Shown: piece by piece, positions 42,447-52,114 of the stretch
Numbering within the stretch: position 1 is the first letter of the stretch
Layout of the letters: every line of letters begins with the position of its first letter
Source: Ruania rhizosphaerae
Lineage (GTDB): Bacteria > Actinomycetota > Actinomycetes > Actinomycetales > Beutenbergiaceae
Length of the DNA: 64,000 nt
NCBI RefSeq assembly: GCF_009805705.1
Contig: NZ_VSMB01000001.1
Span: 248,001 to 312,000 of the forward strand
Direction: 5' to 3'
The notes under the pieces: generated by a model
The model's input: only the letters and a program-made list of their open reading frames with translations
What the model was told of the DNA's origin: nothing
The model's database searches: none
Position numbers and translations under genes: made by a program

Positions 42447-45400
42447 ATGCCCTCGACGTCGAGCGCGTCCCCCCTCAGCCCAGGCACCCCGACCGGGCCA
42501 GCCTCCCGCCCCGGATCGCCATCATTGCGGTACGCCGCCATAGCAACGGTCCTGGCCGGTGCCTTAGCCGGCACCTCAGCAGTGACGGCAGCACCCGCCG
42601 CTGCGGCACTCCCGGAAACGGTCCCCGCGGCCGCGTACCTGGGCGCCGACAACGCGGCTGAGACCTCGCTACCCGCGACCATCTCGGACGGCACCACCGA
42701 CCACGACGTCACCTGGGACATCGGCGCGGACACCTTCGCGCTGCCCTACAGCACCGTCGAGGTGAGCGGGACCGCCGACGGTGAGGCCGTGACCGCCGTC
42801 GTGGAGGTCATCCCCCCAGTTGAGCACCCGCTGACCTACTTCGTCGACGCCGGCCACGGAGGCGACGCGCAGAGCCAGTGGTGGTCCGCCGACAGCGTCG
42901 ACTCCCCCGCCTACACCGCCGTCGAGACCCTGAGCACGCTGCGCAACGAGGTCCCGGACCAGCGCTTCGCCGATGACGCGACCTGGGGCTACACCTACGA
43001 CGAGCCCACCGACTACAAGCTCACCATCCCCGGCGGCGACCCCGCCTCGGGCACCGACCTGTCGACCTTCACCAAGTTCGAGATCGGCGCCCGGACCAAC
43101 AGCGACCATGTTGCCTACCGACTCGACCTGGAACCGGGCACCTACACCCTCACCAGCGGGTTCTACGAGTTCTACGCCGCCGGCCAGGACAGGTACCGCC
43201 AGATCGACCCGACCCTGAGCTACCAGCTCGACGGTGCCGAGGAGTCGCAGACCCTCGACCAGGTGGGCATGAGCACCGCCGCCAACACCCCCGAGCCGAT
43301 TCAGGACACCAGTGCGTTCACGATCCCCGAGGGCGCGACCGAGATCTCGCTGACCTACCTGCAGAGCGGTGGTGAGGCCCCGGTGCTGAGCTGGTTCGCG
43401 ATCGCCGAGGGCGATGCCGAGGAGATCATCGAAGGCGCCATCGACGCGGTCCCCGAGTACGTCGACGTCGCGATCGACGCCGCCGATATCGCCTCCGACA
43501 ACGTCAACGGCCTCACCTTCAAGGGCTTCGGCACGCTGACCGCCAACAGCACCAGCGCCGTGCTGCTGGACTACAAGTCCGAGCACCCCGAGGCCTACGC
43601 CGAGATGATCCGGATCCTGTTCGGCGGCGAGCACCCGATCATGAACCACGTCAAGATCGAGATGGGCAACGACCGGAACAACTCCACCGGCTCCGACGTG
43701 GCCACCATGCGCACCGAGGACGAGCCGGCGAACGTCACGCGGCACCCGGGGTTCCAGCTCGCCGCCGACGCGCTCGCGGTCAACCCGGACCTGCAGGTCT
43801 CGATCCTGCGCTGGAACGCCCCCGCCTGGGTGGACGGCAACGAGGACATCTACACCTGGTACAAGAACACGATCCTGGCCGCCTACCGTGAGTACGGCTA
43901 CATGGTCGACTACGTCAACCCCGGCGTGAACGAGCACAGCGCGGACCTGACCTGGACCGAGGAGTTCGCTGATCGGGTGAGCACCGACAGCACCGGCTAC
44001 ATCAGCGACGACCCGGCCCTAGCGGGGTTCCGTGACGGTGAGGCCGAGTTGTTCGGTCAGATCCAGACCGTGATCTCCGACGAGGTCGGCGTGGGCACCT
44101 TCGGCGACGAGATCATGGCCGACGCCGACCTGCGCGAGGCCGTGGACGTTGCGGCCTACCACTACAACCCGAACGACGACGGCAACGGCAACTTCACCCG
44201 GCTCGCGGACGAGTTCGACATGCAGGTGTGGAACAGCGAGGCGCAGGCCACCTTCTCCAACACCGCGTTCCGCCCGAACAACAACACTGCCGACCCGACC
44301 GTGGCCGGCACCGGGATCGGCGGGCACATCAGCTCCCTGGAGATGGCGAACACCATCGTCAAGGGCTTCGTGAACTCCCGCCGGACCCACTTCATTTACC
44401 AGCCAGCCATTGGCTCCTTCTACGAAGGTGGCCAGTACTCCTTCAAGGAGCTCGTCAGCGCCCGCGACCCGTGGTCCGGGTGGATGCACTACGACGGCGG
44501 CCTGGCGGTGCTGCAGCACTTCTCCAACTTCGCCGTGACCGGCTGGGAGAACGCCGACAACACCGCCGGGATCTGGCGCGCGGTGCCCGAGGCGAGCAGC
44601 TCCGGAGCCAGCGGCACCAACCCGGTGGTCGGGCGCAACGGCGAGCCGAACTACCTCACTCTGGCCGCCCCGGACGGCTCGGACTTCTCCACCGTGATCG
44701 TCAACGACTCCGAGGAGACGCTCACCTACCGGCTCTCCCCCGAAGGCTTCGGACTGGACGGCGCCCCGCTGGCCGTATGGGAGACCCGCGCGGCCGAGGA
44801 CGGCGAGGCGTTCAACGCCAACTACAAGCAGCGTCGTGCGGACGCCACGTCCGACGGCGGAGCGTACGTCGTCGAGGTGGCCCCGTTCTCCATGACCACC
44901 GTGACGTCCCTCGACGTGACCGATGACGAGGGCTGGACCGACCCGCTGCCCGTGGAGGGTGAGCGCACGGTTTTGGACTCCGGCGACGGCGTGCTGTGGG
45001 CCGACGACTTCGACTACACCGACCGCACTGTCCCGCAGCTGACCGCCGACGGTCAGGTCAGTACCGAGACCGACCCGTTCGTCGAGGCCCGCGGTGGCGA
45101 GACGGGGCTCATCCCGCTGTTCACGTGGGACCGCAACGGCGCCTTCGAGGCCTACCTCGACGGTGACGAATGGGTGCTGCGCCAGCAGCTCGACACCGAG
45201 GAGACCGGTGTGGGCGGCGCCTGGAACGGCGGCGATCCGATCACCGCGATCGGTGACCGCCGGTGGACGAACTACCGCGCCACGGTGGATGTGCGCTTCG
45301 AGCGGGAGACGACCGACGGCAACTACGCCGCCATCGGTGCGCGCTCCAGCGGTGGCGACAACTCCCAGAGCCTGAACACCACCCCATACGTGCTGCGGCT

Positions 45401-47633
45401 CGACCGCGACGGCGACTGGCAGCTGGTGCGGATGGGCTCGGTGACCGCCTCCGGTTCGATCGGCGACATCGGGGATGAGTGGCACGAACTCTCCCTGCAA
45501 GTGGCCGGCGACCAGGTCACCGGCTGGATCGACGGCGAGCAGGTGGTCGACTGGACCGACCCCGACCCGATCGGCTCCGGCTGGGTCGATCTGGCCAGCG
45601 GCTTCCACCACACCCAGTTCGACAACCTGTCGATCGAGCAGGTCGAGTCCTACCTGCCCTACTACGGGGAGTACCTCGACAACCTCGAGATGACCGATCT
45701 GAGCGACCCGCCGGCCACCCAACTGGCCTACTCCGGCAACTGGAACCACGCCGTCAGCGGCAGCATGTACGAGTACCAGCGCTCCACCTCCCGCACGTCT
45801 GAGGCAGGCGCGAGCGTGGCGTACACCTTCACGGGGTCCGGAGTGGACGTGCTCGGGTCGAACGACGGCTCCGCCCGCCTGGAGGTGCGCGTGGACGGTG
45901 AGCTCGTCGAGCCAGCTGCCCGCACGCAGGCCAGTGGTCAGTTCGAGCAGTCGTACGTGCTGCGCGGGCTCGCCCACGGCGAGCACACCGTGAGCCTGGA
46001 GGTCCTCTCCGGTTCTCTCACCGTGGATGCCGTAGCAGTTCACGACGGCGTCCCTTCAGTCCCCGCGGAGGTCACCGAACTGGCCGAGGTACTGGAGACC
46101 GCCGAGCAGATCGAGCGGACGGACGACTTCACCGACACCGGCTGGGAGGCACTACAGAACGCCATCACCTCCGCCCAGCAGGCGGTCACTGATCCGGCCG
46201 GGTACGGTCTGGACGCCGAGGGCGCCGCTCAACTGGCGGACCGGCTGCGTGCCGGATCGGCCCCGCTGTGGGACCAGATCGTCTCCGTGGAGGACGTCCG
46301 GGTGGCCACTCTGGTGGGCATCCAGCCCGAGTTGCCGGAGACGGTGACGGTCACGCTCACCGATGACAGCACGCGGGAGATCGCGGTCGAGTGGCCCGCC
46401 GACGCCGATGTCAGTGAGGCGTGGGCGAACGTCACGGTGGCCGGCCAGTACGGGGGTGCAACCATCCCCGCATTCGTGGAGGTGATCCCCTCCGGTGTGG
46501 TGGCGTTCGCCGACATCAACGGCACCGAGGGCGGGTCGCTCGGCTACACCTCGCCGTCATACGAGGTCATCTCGGACTCGGCCACCCTGGTCAACGACTC
46601 CCCGGACCAGCCGTTCGACGGCACCTGGGGCCACGCCGGGCAGAACGCCGGCGGCGCCTCGGAGGTGAACTTCAAGGGCATCGTCCCGGGCGAGTACAGC
46701 AAGCTGACCACCACCGGGATGTACACCTCAAACGCACAGGGCTCGCAACTGTCGTACACGTTCACCCTGCCTGCCGGTGACTACGAGCTGGCGGCTGGCA
46801 GCCACTCGTGGTGGCCGGATTGGGCCCGGACCTCCGATGTGGTGCTCAGCTACGACGGCGAGGACCACGTGGTCGACTCGGTGACTCTGGACCAGGGGTC
46901 GCCCAGTGCCCTGCTGGCCTACGCCGTCGAGCTCGAGGCTGACGGCCCGGTGACGCTGACACTGGTGAACACCAGCAGCCAGTCCCCGATGCTGAGTTGG
47001 GTGGGTGTGGCTCGGGCCGAGCCGGCTCTGACGGGAATCGAGGTCACCAGCCTTCCCGACCGGGTGGAGTACACCCAGGGCGAGGAACTGGATCTGACCG
47101 GGCTGGAGGTGACCGCCACCTACTCCGACGGTGTGGAGTCGGTCCTGGACAACGACGCGCTGGCCGTGACCGGGTACAACCCGGACACTCTCGGCGTGCA
47201 GACCCTCGGTGTGCTCTACACCGAGACTGCGCCGCCGCTGCACACGCGGGCGGTCGGGGACGTTGCGTCGACGTCGTTCGAGGTGACGGTGATCGAGGCC
47301 TCTGATGGGTCGGATGGTTCTGATGGCGGGTCGGACGGAGGTGCTGACGGATCCGACGGCGGTGCTGATGGCGGTGCGGACGGCGGAACTGATAGTTCCG
47401 ACGCCGGCGCCGACGGTTCAGATGGCTCCGACGGTTCGGATGCCGGAACCGATGGCTCCGGCGCTTCGGACGGGTCCGACGCTGCCTCCGGCGGCGACCA
47501 GGCCAGCGATCCGTCCGATGAGGACCAGCTGCCCAGCACCGGTGCGACCGTAGGCGCGATCGCCGCCCTGGCTCTCGCCCTGCTGGTAGCGGGCGCGCTG
47601 TTGTTCGTGCGGCGCCACCGCAGCATCAGCTGA
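42447..47633 (+). CDS. Multidomain GH59-like glycosidase, LPXTG cell-wall anchored
   Basis: A 1728-aa secreted enzyme. Order: long signal peptide (residues 1-55); Ig-like domain (70-130); carbohydrate-binding-like module (129-330); catalytic TIM barrel starting at GLTFKGFGTL (354). The barrel has PGVNEHS (acid/base Glu496) and VWNSEAQ (nucleophile Glu598), matching the galactocerebrosidase (GH59) pattern. Then a LamG-like domain (848-1065), a further binding module (1095-1200), a FIVAR-like helical bundle (1210-1275), Ig-like, a second copy of the first module (1350-1530), a Big_3-like domain (1530-1615), an Asp/Gly/Ser-rich spacer, LPSTG (1695-1699), a membrane helix and an RRHR tail. It probably removes beta-galactose from a polysaccharide at the cell surface. 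Exact linkage unknown. Confidence 0.88.
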   Translation: MPSTSSASPLSPGTPTGPASRPGSPSLRYAAIATVLAGALAGTSAVTAAPAAAALPETVPAAAYLGADNAAETSLPATISDGTTDHDVTWDIGADTFALPYSTVEVSGTADGEAVTAVVEVIPPVEHPLTYFVDAGHGGDAQSQWWSADSVDSPAYTAVETLSTLRNEVPDQRFADDATWGYTYDEPTDYKLTIPGGDPASGTDLSTFTKFEIGARTNSDHVAYRLDLEPGTYTLTSGFYEFYAAGQDRYRQIDPTLSYQLDGAEESQTLDQVGMSTAANTPEPIQDTSAFTIPEGATEISLTYLQSGGEAPVLSWFAIAEGDAEEIIEGAIDAVPEYVDVAIDAADIASDNVNGLTFKGFGTLTANSTSAVLLDYKSEHPEAYAEMIRILFGGEHPIMNHVKIEMGNDRNNSTGSDVATMRTEDEPANVTRHPGFQLAADALAVNPDLQVSILRWNAPAWVDGNEDIYTWYKNTILAAYREYGYMVDYVNPGVNEHSADLTWTEEFADRVSTDSTGYISDDPALAGFRDGEAELFGQIQTVISDEVGVGTFGDEIMADADLREAVDVAAYHYNPNDDGNGNFTRLADEFDMQVWNSEAQATFSNTAFRPNNNTADPTVAGTGIGGHISSLEMANTIVKGFVNSRRTHFIYQPAIGSFYEGGQYSFKELVSARDPWSGWMHYDGGLAVLQHFSNFAVTGWENADNTAGIWRAVPEASSSGASGTNPVVGRNGEPNYLTLAAPDGSDFSTVIVNDSEETLTYRLSPEGFGLDGAPLAVWETRAAEDGEAFNANYKQRRADATSDGGAYVVEVAPFSMTTVTSLDVTDDEGWTDPLPVEGERTVLDSGDGVLWADDFDYTDRTVPQLTADGQVSTETDPFVEARGGETGLIPLFTWDRNGAFEAYLDGDEWVLRQQLDTEETGVGGAWNGGDPITAIGDRRWTNYRATVDVRFERETTDGNYAAIGARSSGGDNSQSLNTTPYVLRLDRDGDWQLVRMGSVTASGSIGDIGDEWHELSLQVAGDQVTGWIDGEQVVDWTDPDPIGSGWVDLASGFHHTQFDNLSIEQVESYLPYYGEYLDNLEMTDLSDPPATQLAYSGNWNHAVSGSMYEYQRSTSRTSEAGASVAYTFTGSGVDVLGSNDGSARLEVRVDGELVEPAARTQASGQFEQSYVLRGLAHGEHTVSLEVLSGSLTVDAVAVHDGVPSVPAEVTELAEVLETAEQIERTDDFTDTGWEALQNAITSAQQAVTDPAGYGLDAEGAAQLADRLRAGSAPLWDQIVSVEDVRVATLVGIQPELPETVTVTLTDDSTREIAVEWPADADVSEAWANVTVAGQYGGATIPAFVEVIPSGVVAFADINGTEGGSLGYTSPSYEVISDSATLVNDSPDQPFDGTWGHAGQNAGGASEVNFKGIVPGEYSKLTTTGMYTSNAQGSQLSYTFTLPAGDYELAAGSHSWWPDWARTSDVVLSYDGEDHVVDSVTLDQGSPSALLAYAVELEADGPVTLTLVNTSSQSPMLSWVGVARAEPALTGIEVTSLPDRVEYTQGEELDLTGLEVTATYSDGVESVLDNDALAVTGYNPDTLGVQTLGVLYTETAPPLHTRAVGDVASTSFEVTVIEASDGSDGSDGGSDGGADGSDGGADGGADGGTDSSDAGADGSDGSDGSDAGTDGSGASDGSDAASGGDQASDPSDEDQLPSTGATVGAIAALALALLVAGALLFVRRHRSIS

Positions 47634-47646
47634 TCGCTGAGGCAGT

Positions 47647-47678
47647 CCCCGGCCCGGGCCACCACGCCCGGGCCGGGG
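47647..47678 (+). terminator. Hairpin between the two wall-anchored glycosidase genes
   Basis: CCCCGGCCCGGGC (47647-47659) pairs perfectly with 47666-47678 around a 6-nt loop, 13 bp after the GH59 stop codon. Very GC-rich, no T-run; likely a terminator or attenuator that lowers read-through into the GH43 gene. Confidence 0.6.
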
Positions 47679-47754
47679 GCGGCCGGCCTGCCCACTACCC
47701 GCCCTGAACGATCCAGCTCGCGGCGCTCACGCCGCCCTGACCGAGGAGGTACCC

Positions 47755-50700
47755 ATGAGCGCTACCTTGACTCCACCCACCCGGCCACGCCGCCGCTGCG
47801 CAACCCGCCGCGCGCTGGGCGCCACCGCGCTACTCAGTCTCGTCACCTCGCTCCTGTGGAGTGGGACCGCCCAAGCCCAGGGCACCGGTGAGCATTCCGA
47901 ACCCGGCGCGAGCACCGCCGAGCTGTCCGCAGTCGCCGACACACCGACGATCCCGGCCCCGGACGGTTCCGTGTGGACTGACGTCGACGGCGACCCGATC
48001 AAGGCCCACGGCGGATCCGTGGTGCAGGTGGATGAGGAGGTCGTCGGGCTCGACATCACCGGCGACGGCACCCTCGACCAGCAGGTGTACCTGTGGTACG
48101 GCGAGGACAAGACGCACGCGACCCGGCCCGTGGACGGTGTGCGCGGGTACTGGTCGACCGACCTCACCTCGTGGCACGACATGGGCCTGGTGCTTCCGAG
48201 CCACCAGCACTTCACGCTGCAGGTCAACGACGAGGGCACGGCCGTTGAGGTCGACCCGGAGCGGGTCGAGGAGATCAAGGAGACGGCGAACCTCACCGCG
48301 CCGACGGCGGAGGTCAGCCAGGAGGAGATCGACGAGGCACGCGCGTTCGTCGAGCCCTACGTCACCGCGTGGGCCGATGAGGATGCCGGGATCGCGGCGG
48401 AGTACGACGAGGAGAACCTCGCGAACGCCAGCTACCGACTCAACGGCAACATCAACATCATGGAACGGCCCAAGATGCTCTACAACGAGCTGACCGGGAA
48501 ATTCGTGATCATCTACCACGCCGACGGTCCGCTCGCCAGCAGTCCCGACCTGATCGAGTGGGTACGCGACGGAGGCCGGCAGGAGAACCAGAACATCGGC
48601 TCGCGGTACTCCCGGGCCGAGGTCGGCTTCGCCACCTCCGACACCCCCTGGGGTCCGTTCACCCTCGTCAACACCACCAAGATGAACTGGTCCGACGGCG
48701 TCCCGAACACCGGGCGTGAAGGTGACTCTCGGGACATGACCGTCTTCCAGGATGCGGGCACGCGCACGGTCGACCCTGCGGTCGATGACGCCTACGTCGT
48801 CTACTCCTCGGAGATGAACAAGTGGATGTACGTCTCCCGGCTCAATGCCGAGTACACCGGGCCGCTGGCCGAGGGCAGTGATGCGGTCCTCGGAGAGGAC
48901 TTCAGCAACCGGGTGCTGCCCGACTTCAGCCGTGAGGCCTCCAGCGTGCTGAAGTACGACGGCTACTACTACATGATCACCTCCGGCACGGACGGTTGGG
49001 CATCGACTCCAGTGGTGGCCTACCGGTCACCGTCGATGATCACCGACACCGAGGCCGTCGTCGGGAACAACAATGGCCATCCCGAGAACGGTCAGTGGGA
49101 ACGGATCGAGATCGGCAACCCGTGCGTGGGTCTCGCCTCCCGTGACCATGTAGGGACGGCGAGCCCGGCGCGCTGCTTCGACTCCCAGCCCACCTTCGCC
49201 ATCGCCGTCGACCAGGAGGCGGGGCAGTTCATCTACATGGGTGATCGCTGGATCACCGAGTCGAACGGATCGGCCGGCGAGCGATCCCGCTACGTGTGGG
49301 CGCCCATCCAGGTGGACACCGAGGCACGTTCGGTCACGGTGGAGAACGTCGGGGCGTTCGACCCGCAGAACGAGAGCCTGTACTACCCACTCGAGCCCGA
49401 CACACCGCTGGTGTTCCATGTGGAGCCGGACCAGGAGGACGACTTCGATCCCACCTTCGACGTCAGCGCCGGTGGCCTGAGCTTCTCCGGCGTCTCCGCC
49501 GACTGGGAGCTCGACGGTGTGAACTTCTCGACACCAGGGACCTACCGGATCTCCGGGCACGTGAGGGGTGAGGGCGAGTACGCCGACCTCGACGAGCGCT
49601 ACCTCGAGGCAGCTGTCGTCGTTGGGGACGTGATGGACGCCTGCCGATTGCCCGGCACCACCGTGTCGGCCTCGTTCCACCAGACCGACTGGGGAACCTT
49701 CCCCGCCAGCAATGCGTGCGACGCAGACGAGTCGACGTCCTGGTCGACCTGGGCCTCAGCCTCCGGCTACCCGGACGAGGCCTCCTTCACAGCCGAGTTC
49801 GATCGTTCCCTCGTGGTCGGCAAGGTCACGCTCCGCAACATCGAGGGCGATCCGAGCGGTGTCACCGTCGAGCACCGCGACCCCGAGACGGGCGAGTGGT
49901 CCGCCACCAGCGCCGGCACCGCGGCGCCGGCCGAGAACGGCGAGCAGACCTCGATCGAGTTCGAGCCGGTGACAGCCACCGGGATCCGGCTCGTCATCGA
50001 AACCCCGGGTTCCTACCTGAAGATCACCGAGGTGACGATTCCGGCAGCCGAACCGCTCTCCGACGACGCAGCACTGCGCGAGCTCACGCTCGACGGTGTG
50101 CCGGTCGAGGGTTTCGACCCCGAAGTCTCCTCCTACGAGGCGCTCGTCGAGGGCTCGGCCTATCCGACCCTCGCAGCCACGGCGGCCGGATCGGCGTCGG
50201 TGGCGATCACCCAGCCGGCAGATGCCGACGGCGTGGGCTCGGTGAGCGTCGTCGCCGAGGACGGGACACAGGAGACTTACACCGTGGAGGTGACGCGCCA
50301 GGTGGTGGTCGAGGCCGTCACACTGGACCCGGCCGTTCGTGCCGGTGCCCAGACGTCGGCGCAGGTGACCGTCGACCCGGCCGGCGCGGTCCTCGGCTAT
50401 CAGTGGTACCTAGACGAAGAGCCCGTCGACGGCGCCACCGAGGCGGTCTACACCCCGGCGCCGGCTGAAGTCGGAAGCGCATTGAGCCTCGAGGTCTTCG
50501 CAACGGCCGATGGTTTCGTCGATGCGCTCACGCTCCGGTCCGATGCGGTGGTCATCGAGGCCGCGGAGACGGACGAGGGCCCAGGGACCGATCCAGACAC
50601 CGACTCCACCACGGATCCGGGCACCACAGACCCGGGCGATGACGACCCGGGCGAGGACAACCAGGCCGACGAACCCACCCGAGACAGCCAGAGCGATGAG

Positions 50701-50805
50701 GAACTGGCAACCACCGGAGTGACCGTGGCCGGAATCGCCGTCCTGGCACTGGCCCTGCTGATCGCGGGGGCACTGCTCGTGCGGCGTCACCGCAGCATCG
50801 CCTGA
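47755..50805 (+). CDS. GH43 galactanase-like enzyme with F5/8 and Ig-like domains, LAXTG cell-wall anchored
   Basis: A 1016-aa secreted enzyme. A signal peptide (to about residue 42) precedes a five-bladed propeller starting IKAHGGSVVQ, with YLWYGEDKT, YWSTDLTSWHDMGLVL and ERPKMLYNELTGKFVIIYHAD, the pattern of GH43 subfamily 24 exo-beta-1,3-galactanases (residues 70-540). Then a discoidin-like (F5/8C) domain (628-765), a cadherin-like sandwich (775-850), an Ig-like fold, an Asp/Thr-rich spacer, LATTG at 984-988, a membrane helix and RRHRSIA. ATG at 47755 is preceded by GAGGAGG. It probably trims type II (arabino)galactan on the cell surface with the GH59-like enzyme. Confidence 0.85.
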   Translation: MSATLTPPTRPRRRCATRRALGATALLSLVTSLLWSGTAQAQGTGEHSEPGASTAELSAVADTPTIPAPDGSVWTDVDGDPIKAHGGSVVQVDEEVVGLDITGDGTLDQQVYLWYGEDKTHATRPVDGVRGYWSTDLTSWHDMGLVLPSHQHFTLQVNDEGTAVEVDPERVEEIKETANLTAPTAEVSQEEIDEARAFVEPYVTAWADEDAGIAAEYDEENLANASYRLNGNINIMERPKMLYNELTGKFVIIYHADGPLASSPDLIEWVRDGGRQENQNIGSRYSRAEVGFATSDTPWGPFTLVNTTKMNWSDGVPNTGREGDSRDMTVFQDAGTRTVDPAVDDAYVVYSSEMNKWMYVSRLNAEYTGPLAEGSDAVLGEDFSNRVLPDFSREASSVLKYDGYYYMITSGTDGWASTPVVAYRSPSMITDTEAVVGNNNGHPENGQWERIEIGNPCVGLASRDHVGTASPARCFDSQPTFAIAVDQEAGQFIYMGDRWITESNGSAGERSRYVWAPIQVDTEARSVTVENVGAFDPQNESLYYPLEPDTPLVFHVEPDQEDDFDPTFDVSAGGLSFSGVSADWELDGVNFSTPGTYRISGHVRGEGEYADLDERYLEAAVVVGDVMDACRLPGTTVSASFHQTDWGTFPASNACDADESTSWSTWASASGYPDEASFTAEFDRSLVVGKVTLRNIEGDPSGVTVEHRDPETGEWSATSAGTAAPAENGEQTSIEFEPVTATGIRLVIETPGSYLKITEVTIPAAEPLSDDAALRELTLDGVPVEGFDPEVSSYEALVEGSAYPTLAATAAGSASVAITQPADADGVGSVSVVAEDGTQETYTVEVTRQVVVEAVTLDPAVRAGAQTSAQVTVDPAGAVLGYQWYLDEEPVDGATEAVYTPAPAEVGSALSLEVFATADGFVDALTLRSDAVVIEAAETDEGPGTDPDTDSTTDPGTTDPGDDDPGEDNQADEPTRDSQSDEELATTGVTVAGIAVLALALLIAGALLVRRHRSIA

Positions 50806-50818
50806 CCTCTCACCGGAG

Positions 50819-50884
50819 GCAACGGACGGGCAGGGCCGGGCCCGTGCCAACTATGGCACGGCCCGCGCCCTGCCCGTCCGTTGC
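50819..50884. terminator. Long bidirectional terminator between GH43 and ppx
   Basis: Eighteen-bp perfect arms (50819-50836 with 50867-50884), with a further inner stem around GTGCCA-ACTA-TGGCAC. It separates two convergent genes that end 14 and 3 bp away. Confidence 0.85.
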
Positions 50885-50886
50885 GT

Positions 50887-51810
50887 TCAGAGATGGTCGA
50901 GCCGACGCAGCAGCGCGCCCTCCCGCAGCGCCCACGGGCAGATCTCGACACGCTCAACCTCAAGCGCACGCAGGGTCTCCACCGCCACGACCGCACCGGC
51001 GACGATCTGGTACGTCCGCTCAGGCGTGACGCCGGGCAGCTCCATCCGCTGCTCCGCGGGGATCTTCGCCAGCCGCGGCACCCAGTCCTCGAGGAGGCTG
51101 GTGCTCATCTGCCAGCGTTGATCCGACCCGTACCCGTTGACGGACATGCCGGCCAGGCGAGCCAGGGACCGGAAGGTCTTCGACGTGGCCACCACGTGGT
51201 CGGGGGCGGAACGGGCTGTCACGCGGGCGACCAGCGGTTTGAGCTGGCTGCGCACGGCCGATCGGAGCGCCTTCAGCTCCTTCTTCTTGGGAGGGTCGCT
51301 CTGCAGATAGGCCCGGGTGAGGCGACCAGCCCCGAGCGGGACCGATTCGGCGACGTCGGGGATCTCGTCGATCCCGGCCGCCACCTCCAGTGAGCCGCCA
51401 CCGATGTCGAGCACGAGAAGCTGGCCAGCGCCCCAGCCATACCAGCGGCGGGCGGCGAGGAAAGTCAGCTCCGCTTCCTCGGCTCCGGAGAGCACCTGGA
51501 GATCGCCGTCCAGCCGGGAGCGGATCTCACTGAGAATCTCCTCGCCATTGGTCGCTTCCCGGATGGCGGAGGTGACAATCACCAACGTCTCATCCACCGC
51601 ATGGGTACGGGTGACATCCATCAGCCCGTCCACGGCTTCCAGCAAGGCGGCCCGGCCCTCCCCTACGATCTCGCCATCGTCGGAGAGGTAGCGCATCAGC
51701 CGCATCGAGACCCGCTCGTCCACCTCCGGGATGGGCCGGGCGCCGCGGACGACGTCAAAGACGAGCAGGTGGATGGTGTTCGAGCCGATGTCGAGAACGC
51801 CCAGTCGCAT
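50887..51810 (-). CDS. Ppx/GppA family phosphatase
   Basis: A 307-aa member of the exopolyphosphatase/pppGpp phosphohydrolase family (actin-like ATPase fold). Motifs: phosphate-1 loop GVLDIGSNTIHLLVFD (residues 4-19), catalytic-Glu region VTSAIREATNG, phosphate-2 LLVLDIGGGSLEVA near residue 137. This short form is the usual actinobacterial Ppx. It hydrolyses polyphosphate or (p)ppGpp. ATG at 51810 starts the family's N terminus. Direct repeats lie about 130 bp upstream. Confidence 0.93.
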   Translation of the reverse strand: MRLGVLDIGSNTIHLLVFDVVRGARPIPEVDERVSMRLMRYLSDDGEIVGEGRAALLEAVDGLMDVTRTHAVDETLVIVTSAIREATNGEEILSEIRSRLDGDLQVLSGAEEAELTFLAARRWYGWGAGQLLVLDIGGGSLEVAAGIDEIPDVAESVPLGAGRLTRAYLQSDPPKKKELKALRSAVRSQLKPLVARVTARSAPDHVVATSKTFRSLARLAGMSVNGYGSDQRWQMSTSLLEDWVPRLAKIPAEQRMELPGVTPERTYQIVAGAVVAVETLRALEVERVEICPWALREGALLRRLDHL

Positions 51811-52114
51811 CTGGACATCGTACGGATCCCAGTGCCGGCGCGCCGGTCATTGGCCTCATCGGCCCGCCGGAGGCAGGGCGCGAACACGCGCGCTCCGGGC
51901 TTGGTGGCCGTCGTGCCGGACACGGCGGCACGGTTCCATCTGTAGCGTAGGCGGCCTTCGATTTGTAGCGTAGACGCCCCTTCCACTCGTCGCTTGGGCA
52001 TCTCGCGCCCAGCACGGTGCAGAGATCCACAACCAAAGCCAGCCTTTCGGCCGATACGCACGGGCCGCCGTCGCGGGCATGCTCGAGGTGCCGCCCAACC
52101 AAGGAGCACGCCCG
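51811..52114. other. 304-bp divergent intergenic region with direct repeats
   Basis: Promoter region between ppx and the deazaflavin-type reductase. I find no gene. It holds two copies of TGTAGCGTAG at 51941 and 51964, exactly 23 bp apart, each followed by a GC-rich GCC(C/T) run, and a weak third copy 23 bp further on (51987). Confidence 0.55.
51940..51983. repeat. Two direct repeats, 23-bp period
   Basis: CTGTAGCGTAGGCGGCCTTC (51940-51959) and TTGTAGCGTAGACGCCCCTT (51963-51982). This layout suits cooperative binding by a dimeric regulator controlling ppx, the reductase gene, or both. Confidence 0.55.

Noticed and set aside
44019-46043. 674-codon open frame antisense to the GH59-like gene
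   Set aside because: High GC and codon position bias create long antisense frames; the sequence is Gly/Val/Arg-rich without motifs, and the plus-strand gene is well supported.
47308-47520. Tandem DNA repeats resembling a minisatellite or CRISPR-like array
   Set aside because: They encode the Asp/Gly/Ser-rich wall-spanning spacer of the GH59-like protein; units are irregular and there are no unique spacers.
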